Part shown: positions 6,332-10,010 of the stretch, piece after piece
Layout of the letters: every line of letters starts with the position of its first letter
How positions within the stretch are numbered: position 1 is the first letter of the stretch
Assembly (NCBI GenBank): GCA_022573605.1
Contig: JACZTQ010000099.1
Coordinates: 1 to 10,010 of the forward strand
Length of the DNA: 10,010 nucleotides
Source of the DNA: Pseudomonadota bacterium
GTDB lineage: Bacteria > Pseudomonadota > Alphaproteobacteria > Rhodobacterales > Rhodobacteraceae
Direction of reading: 5' to 3'
The notes under the pieces: generated by a model
The model's database searches: none
Told to the model about the DNA's origin: nothing
The model's input: the letters and a program-made list of their open reading frames with translations, nothing else
Made by a program: the position numbers and the translations under genes

Positions 6332-7413
6332 CCGAGCGCCCCCGCCCCGCCTTGCCGCGTATCGCCTTCCATGCCCCGATGAAGGCCCCGGATCACCCCA
6401 ACCCCTCCGGCGACCGCCAGATCGCCCGGCTGACCCTCCGGGCCCTGGCCGGCGCCGGCTATGACGCGACCTGCGTCTCGCCGCTGCGCACCCTCGACCT
6501 GGCGGGCGACCCGGCGGCGCAGGCCCGGCTCCGGCACGACGCCGAGGCCGAGGCGGCCCGGCTGATCGATGACCTGGCGCCCGACCCTCCGGCGCTCTGG
6601 TTCACCTATCACTGCCATTACAAGGCCCCCGACCTGATCGGCCCCGCCGTCGCCGATGCCCTCGCCATCCCCTACGTGATCTCCGAGGCTTCGGTTTCGC
6701 CGAAGCGCCGCGACGGCCCGTGGGCCGAGTTCGCCACCGCCTCCGACGCCGCCATCGCCCGCGCCGACCGGCTGTTCTGGACCACGGCGCGCGACCGCCC
6801 GGCGCTGGAGGCGGCGGGTCATGGCGCGAAGATGATCCACCTTGCCGCCTTTCTCGACCCCGGCCCGGTGGTGGCACCCCGCCCCTCGGGCGCGCCTCTG
6901 CACCTGCTGACCGTCGCCATGATGCGCCCCGGCGACAAGCTCGAGAGCTACCGCCGCCTCGCCGCCGCACTGGCCCATCTGCCGGGCGACTGGCGCCTGA
7001 CCGTGATCGGCCACGGCACTGCGCGCGAAGCGGTGCACGCCCTGCTCGCTCCCTTCGCCGAGCGGCTGGCATACATCGACGATATCGACGACCCTGACCT
7101 GGTGCGGCCGCATTACGAAGCCGCCGATCTGATGGTCTGGCCCGGCGTCAACGAGGGCGTCGGCATGGTCTGGCTCGAGGCCCGGGCCGCCGGTCTGCCG
7201 GTGCTGGCCGAGGATGGCCCCGCCGCCCGCGCCCTGATCGGTGGCAGGCTGCCCCCCCCGGACGACCCGCGCGCCTTCGCCGAAGCGATCACCGCCGCCG
7301 CCGCCGGCCGCCCGGCCCTCGCCCGCGCCGCCCGCGCCCATGTCGAGGCCCATCACAGCCTCGCCGCCGCCGCCGCGACCCTGAAGTCCAGCCTCGCGGA
7401 GTTGCTGCCATGA
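6328..7413 (+). CDS. GT4-like glycosyltransferase ('PSGDR' type)
   Basis: A 361-residue GT-B protein. It opens with RIAFHAPMKAPDHPNPSGDR (11-30), a start I know from alphaproteobacterial glycosyltransferases of unassigned specificity. WFTYHCHYKAPDLIGP (91-106) and YVISEAS (116-122) complete the N-domain. The C-terminal donor domain has LLTVAMMRPGDKLESYRRLAAAL (193-215), LTVIGHG (224-230) and NEGVGMVWLEARAAGLPVLA (275-294), with the E-x7-E pair Glu276/Glu284. The ATG at 6328 overlaps the previous stop as ATGA, so translation is probably coupled. The frame stays open far upstream inside the preceding gene, but that part is out-of-frame noise. Its C-terminal 30 residues are very Ala-rich. Donor and acceptor are unknown. 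Confidence 0.85.
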   Translation: MTERPRPALPRIAFHAPMKAPDHPNPSGDRQIARLTLRALAGAGYDATCVSPLRTLDLAGDPAAQARLRHDAEAEAARLIDDLAPDPPALWFTYHCHYKAPDLIGPAVADALAIPYVISEASVSPKRRDGPWAEFATASDAAIARADRLFWTTARDRPALEAAGHGAKMIHLAAFLDPGPVVAPRPSGAPLHLLTVAMMRPGDKLESYRRLAAALAHLPGDWRLTVIGHGTAREAVHALLAPFAERLAYIDDIDDPDLVRPHYEAADLMVWPGVNEGVGMVWLEARAAGLPVLAEDGPAARALIGGRLPPPDDPRAFAEAITAAAAGRPALARAARAHVEAHHSLAAAAATLKSSLAELLP

Positions 7414-8018
7414 CCCGCATCGCGCTGCTGCGCCACTTCCCGACGAGCTGGAACCTGGAGCACCGCCTGCAAGGCCAGACCGACATCCCCCTGACCGACG
7501 AGGCCCGGCAGGAACTGCACCGCCTCGCCCTCCCGGCGCCGTGGGACACCGCCCGGATCATCGCCTCGCCGCTCAAGCGCGCCGACGAGACCGCCCGCAT
7601 CCTGGCGCGCGGGCGCCCGGTCGCCAACGAGCCCCGGCTGGTCGAAATCAGCTACGGCGAATGGGAAGGCCAGCACGGCGCCTACCTGCTGGCCGACCCG
7701 GAGTCCGGCTATGTGAACGTCGAGGACGGTGGCTGGCACCGTCGCCCACCCGGTGGCGAAAGCCATTGGGACGGTTGGCAAAGGGTGCAGCCGGCGCTGG
7801 CCGGGATCGCCGCCGCGACGGTCACGGGGGCCGCGCCGGCGCTGCTGATCACCCACCGCGCCCTGATGCGGGTGATCCTGGCCCGCGCCTGGGGCTGGAA
7901 CTACGACAGCAAGGAGCCGTTCCGGATCAAGCGCGGGCGGCTCTACCCGCTCACCCTGCTGGCCGACGGCACCCCGACCGAACCCGAGGAACCGGCCCGG
8001 CTGGAGCCCATCCCGTGA
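7410..8018 (+). CDS. Histidine phosphatase superfamily protein (phosphoglycerate mutase-like)
   Basis: A 202-residue protein of the histidine phosphatase superfamily, which forms a phosphohistidine intermediate to dephosphorylate small molecules. The catalytic core is visible: Arg8-His9 in LLRHFPTSWN (the usual RHG has become RHF), SPLKRADETARIL with Arg57 (53-65), the acidic Glu84 in ISYGEWEGQ, PPGGES (113-118), and the second catalytic His149 in LLITHRALMR (146-155). The family often has HG or HH at that last position; here it is HR. It lies between two glycosyltransferase genes with 4-nt overlaps on both sides (ATGA in front, GTGA behind), so it is likely made in step with them. It may act on a sugar phosphate or other phosphorylated intermediate of the pathway. 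A cobalamin-type (CobC-like) role has no support from the neighbours. Confidence 0.88.
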   Translation: MTRIALLRHFPTSWNLEHRLQGQTDIPLTDEARQELHRLALPAPWDTARIIASPLKRADETARILARGRPVANEPRLVEISYGEWEGQHGAYLLADPESGYVNVEDGGWHRRPPGGESHWDGWQRVQPALAGIAAATVTGAAPALLITHRALMRVILARAWGWNYDSKEPFRIKRGRLYPLTLLADGTPTEPEEPARLEPIP

Positions 8019-9172
8019 GCCGGGTCGCCTTCCTCTGCTGCCACCTTACCGGCACCGGCCACCTGGTGCGCACCCTGGCGCTGGCCCGGGCAACCGCTGC
8101 GATGGGGGCGGCGGCCGGGGGCGAGGTCCTGGTCATCGGCGGCGGCCGCCCGCTCGACCATATCGACCTGAAAGGCATCGAATTTGTGCAACTCCCCCCG
8201 GTCCAGGTGCCGGATTTCGACTTCTCGACCCTGCGCACCCCGGAGGGCGCGGTCGCCAGCGACGCCTATCTCGCCAAACGCCGCTCGGCGCTGGAACGGG
8301 CGCTGACGGAATTCCGCCCCGATGCCCTCGTCACCGAGCTGTTCCCCCTCGGCCGCCGCATCCTGGCGGCCGAGTTCGAGGCCGCCATCGCCGCCAGCCT
8401 TGCGGCCAACCCGGAGGCCGCGATCATTGCCTCGGTGCGCGACATCCCCGAGCCGCCTTCCAGCCCTGGGCGCCTGGAACAGGCCGCCGGGCGCCTGCGC
8501 CGCCTCTACCACGCGCTGCTGGTGCACGGCGACGCCGAATTCCTGCCGCTCGCCGCCACCTGGAAGCTGCCGGCGGACCTGGCGCCGATGATCCACCACA
8601 CCGGCTACCTCGCCGGCGACCCGCCGCCGCCCTGCGACGCGCCGGGCGACACGGTCCTGGTCGCCGTCGGCGGCGGTGTGCTGGGGCGCCGCCTGCTGGC
8701 GCTGGCGGCACGGGCCGCCGCCCTCTCGCCCCGCCCCTGGCGCCTGCTGACCGGCGGCCCGGACGCCGCCGATCTCGCCCGCGACCTCGGTGAACGCCAC
8801 CACCGCGCCAACCTGACCGCCACCAACTTGACCGTCGAGCCCCCCCGACCCGACTACCAGGCGCTGCTGGCCTGCGCCGCCTGCTCGATCAGCCTGGCCG
8901 GTTACAACACGGTGCTCGATCTGGCGGGCTGCGCCACCCCCGCCATCGTCGTCCCCTTCGACGAGCACGGTGAGGTCGAGCAGGTGATCCGGGCCGAACG
9001 CCTGGCCCGGCTCGACGGCTTCACCGTGCTGCGCATCGACGATCTGACCCCTTCAATACTGGCCCATGCCGCCGAGACCGCCGCCACCGGTCCGCGCCGC
9101 GCGCCCCTGGCGCTGGCCCGCGACGGCGCCGCCCGCGCCGCCGCGAAGATCCTGGAGCTCGCCGCCAAATGA
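8015..9172 (+). CDS. Divergent COG4671-like GT-B glycosyltransferase (second copy)
   Basis: A 385-residue protein with the same fold pattern as the first gene of the operon but low similarity to it. The N-terminal loop is VAFLCCHLTGTGHLVRTLALA (4-24), where GTGH replaces GLGH. Then come FRPDALVTELFPLG (100-113) and IIASVRDIPE (137-146). The C-domain has VLVAVGGGVLGRR (214-226), LLTGGP (244-249), SLAGYNTVLDL (293-303) and the VPFDEHGEVEQ segment (313-323), which aligns with PRTQPRREQ of the first copy. The start is GTG at 8015, overlapping the previous stop as GTGA; no other start gives a reasonable distance, and the frame upstream is antisense-like noise within the phosphatase gene. It probably transfers a sugar in the same pathway, but its specificity is unknown. 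A nonenzymatic partner role for one copy is possible. Confidence 0.82.
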   Translation: MSRVAFLCCHLTGTGHLVRTLALARATAAMGAAAGGEVLVIGGGRPLDHIDLKGIEFVQLPPVQVPDFDFSTLRTPEGAVASDAYLAKRRSALERALTEFRPDALVTELFPLGRRILAAEFEAAIAASLAANPEAAIIASVRDIPEPPSSPGRLEQAAGRLRRLYHALLVHGDAEFLPLAATWKLPADLAPMIHHTGYLAGDPPPPCDAPGDTVLVAVGGGVLGRRLLALAARAAALSPRPWRLLTGGPDAADLARDLGERHHRANLTATNLTVEPPRPDYQALLACAACSISLAGYNTVLDLAGCATPAIVVPFDEHGEVEQVIRAERLARLDGFTVLRIDDLTPSILAHAAETAATGPRRAPLALARDGAARAAAKILELAAK

Positions 9173-9186
9173 CTTACAAAACATGA
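9169..9186 (+). other. Five-codon mini-ORF bridging two operon genes
   Basis: The sequence ATGACTTACAAAACATGA reads M-T-Y-K-T-stop. Its ATG overlaps the stop codon of the glycosyltransferase (TGA 9170-9172) and its own TGA (9184-9186) overlaps the ATG of the methyltransferase (9183-9185). Ribosomes ending on the upstream gene could restart here and be handed to the next gene, which has no clear Shine-Dalgarno of its own. The arrangement is seen directly; coupling is inference and it could be chance. Confidence 0.3.
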
Positions 9187-9884
9187 CCGAAAAGAAACAC
9201 ATCCACGATGTCGGGGGCCTGAACGCGCGGCTCCAGGCGATCACCCGCCGCGCCCGGATCGATATGCGCTACCTCCACGACGACCGCAGCCGCGAGCACA
9301 TCGTCGCGGCGACCCTTGAATGCACCCGCATCCTCGATGTCGGCGCCGGCATGCGCGACCACCTGGGGGCGCTCGGAGACCGGGTCGAGACCCTCGACCT
9401 CAACGATTTCGGCGATTACCCGGACATCCTCGGCGATGTCTGCTCGCCGTTCCCGGACTGGATGGAGGCGCGCTACGACGCGGTGATCGCGCTGGCGATC
9501 CTCGAACATGTCTACGACCCCGCCGCCGCGGTGGCGAATTTCCGCCGGGCGCTGAAACCGGGTGGCAAGCTCTTCCTCTACGTCCCCTGGATTTGGCGCT
9601 ACCACGCGCCGCGCGACCTGATGTTCCAGGATTACCAACGCCTCAGCCGCGACGGCATGGCCTACCTGCTGCGCGAATACGAGGCCGTCACGCTCTACCC
9701 GCTGCGCGGCAAATACTCCGCCATCCTCAACCTGCTGAAGTTCTGGAAAGCCTCGGCCGAGCGCCGCTTCGGCGCCCGCCTCAACCGCCTCGTCGACGCC
9801 CGCGCCAGCGACTGGCGCAACACCATCCAGACTTCGGGCTTCTTCGCCGAGGCGGTGAAGCCGAAGACCGGAGAGACCGCCTGA
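9183..9884 (+). CDS. Class I SAM-dependent methyltransferase
   Basis: A 233-residue cytoplasmic methyltransferase with the Rossmann-type SAM-binding core. Motif I is ILDVGAGMRDHLGAL (50-64), the acidic end of strand 2 is TLDLNDFGDYPDILGD (70-85), motif IV is YDAVIALAILEHVYDP (98-113), and the RALKPGGKLFLYVPW stretch (122-136) follows, all typical of Methyltransf_11/25-like enzymes. The ATG at 9183 is chosen because the frame upstream is Pro/Arg noise overlapping the previous gene; no good ribosome binding site precedes it and a mini-ORF may couple it to the upstream gene. It is the last operon gene and probably methylates the glycan, its lipid or another intermediate. The target atom (O, N or C) cannot be told. 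The C-terminal part (180-233) is basic and may bind the acceptor. Confidence 0.87.
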   Translation: MTEKKHIHDVGGLNARLQAITRRARIDMRYLHDDRSREHIVAATLECTRILDVGAGMRDHLGALGDRVETLDLNDFGDYPDILGDVCSPFPDWMEARYDAVIALAILEHVYDPAAAVANFRRALKPGGKLFLYVPWIWRYHAPRDLMFQDYQRLSRDGMAYLLREYEAVTLYPLRGKYSAILNLLKFWKASAERRFGARLNRLVDARASDWRNTIQTSGFFAEAVKPKTGETA

Positions 9885-9916
9885 TACCAAGGATCACCGA
9901 TAATGACCCATAGAGA

Positions 9917-10010
9917 CGGCTTGCCAAGGTTTTCGGCCAGGAGCGCACGCTGCGGCGATGCGGGACATCGCAAAGCGGGCGCGACGAAGTCCGAAAGCCT
10001 TGGCAAGCCG
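9917..10010. repeat. 20-bp inverted repeat spanning the right window edge (hairpin or small repeat element)
   Basis: Arm 9917-9936 begins CGGCTTGCCAAGG and arm 9991-10010 ends CCTTGGCAAGCCG. The 20-bp arms are complementary except for one T/G position. Between them a smaller GCGATG/CATCGC stem (9955-9960 and 9966-9971) is nested. It starts 32 bases after the methyltransferase stop. No T-run is visible, and the right arm ends exactly at the window edge so its true length is unknown. It could be an operon-end RNA structure or a MITE/REP-type element. The symmetry is seen; the nature is inference. Confidence 0.6.

Noticed and set aside
9695..10006. Minus-strand open frame of 103 codons at the right edge
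   Set aside because: Half of it is antisense to the methyltransferase and the other half is the inverted-repeat unit; no ribosome binding site or domain is seen.

Overview
The window is very GC-rich (by eye well over 65% in most genes) and gene-dense, with overlapping start/stop codons. An FNR-type TTGAC-N4-ATCAA box and the protein families present fit an alphaproteobacterium, possibly Rhodospirillales or a relative. That placement is inference: no rRNA or other marker gene is present.

Left part (1-2023, minus strand). Two tandem TauE/SafE-family membrane permease genes lie head to tail. The left copy is cut by the window edge. The copies align over 225 residues without a gap (about 77% identity counted by eye), so they are tandem paralogs. 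The 432 bases between them hold an array of a 12-bp repeat that begins at the stop codon of the right-hand copy, a perfect 34-bp inverted repeat, and a smaller hairpin directly before the left copy's start codon.

Middle part (2024-3444). A divergent intergenic region carries an FNR/CRP-family box. It is followed by a 21-codon hydrophobic small ORF with a good ribosome binding site and then by a zinc-type homocysteine S-methyltransferase gene. The likely reading is one oxygen-responsive transcript carrying the small ORF and the enzyme. These genes look less GC-rich than their neighbours. The TauE-like permeases and the methyltransferase share a loose sulfur theme, but no functional link is shown.

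Right part (3884-9884, plus strand). Six genes form one tight operon: a COG4671-type GT-B glycosyltransferase, a GT4 glycosyltransferase of the 'YPRLSETF' type, a second GT4 of the 'PSGDR' type, a histidine phosphatase, a second divergent COG4671-like glycosyltransferase, and a class I SAM-dependent methyltransferase. Gaps are 3 nt, three 4-nt ATGA/GTGA overlaps, and a 10-nt gap bridged by a 5-codon mini-ORF. No sugar-nucleotide synthesis, polymerase or export gene is in view. The operon looks like a cytoplasmic assembly line for a modified glycan or glycoconjugate whose product cannot be named from the sequence. It is the best candidate here for an undescribed pathway. Its 439-bp upstream region has a palindrome-rich candidate operator.

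Right edge (9885-10010). No gene is seen. A 20-bp inverted repeat with one mismatch spans about 94 bp and runs to the last base, so it may be a terminator-like hairpin or one end of a small repeat element.
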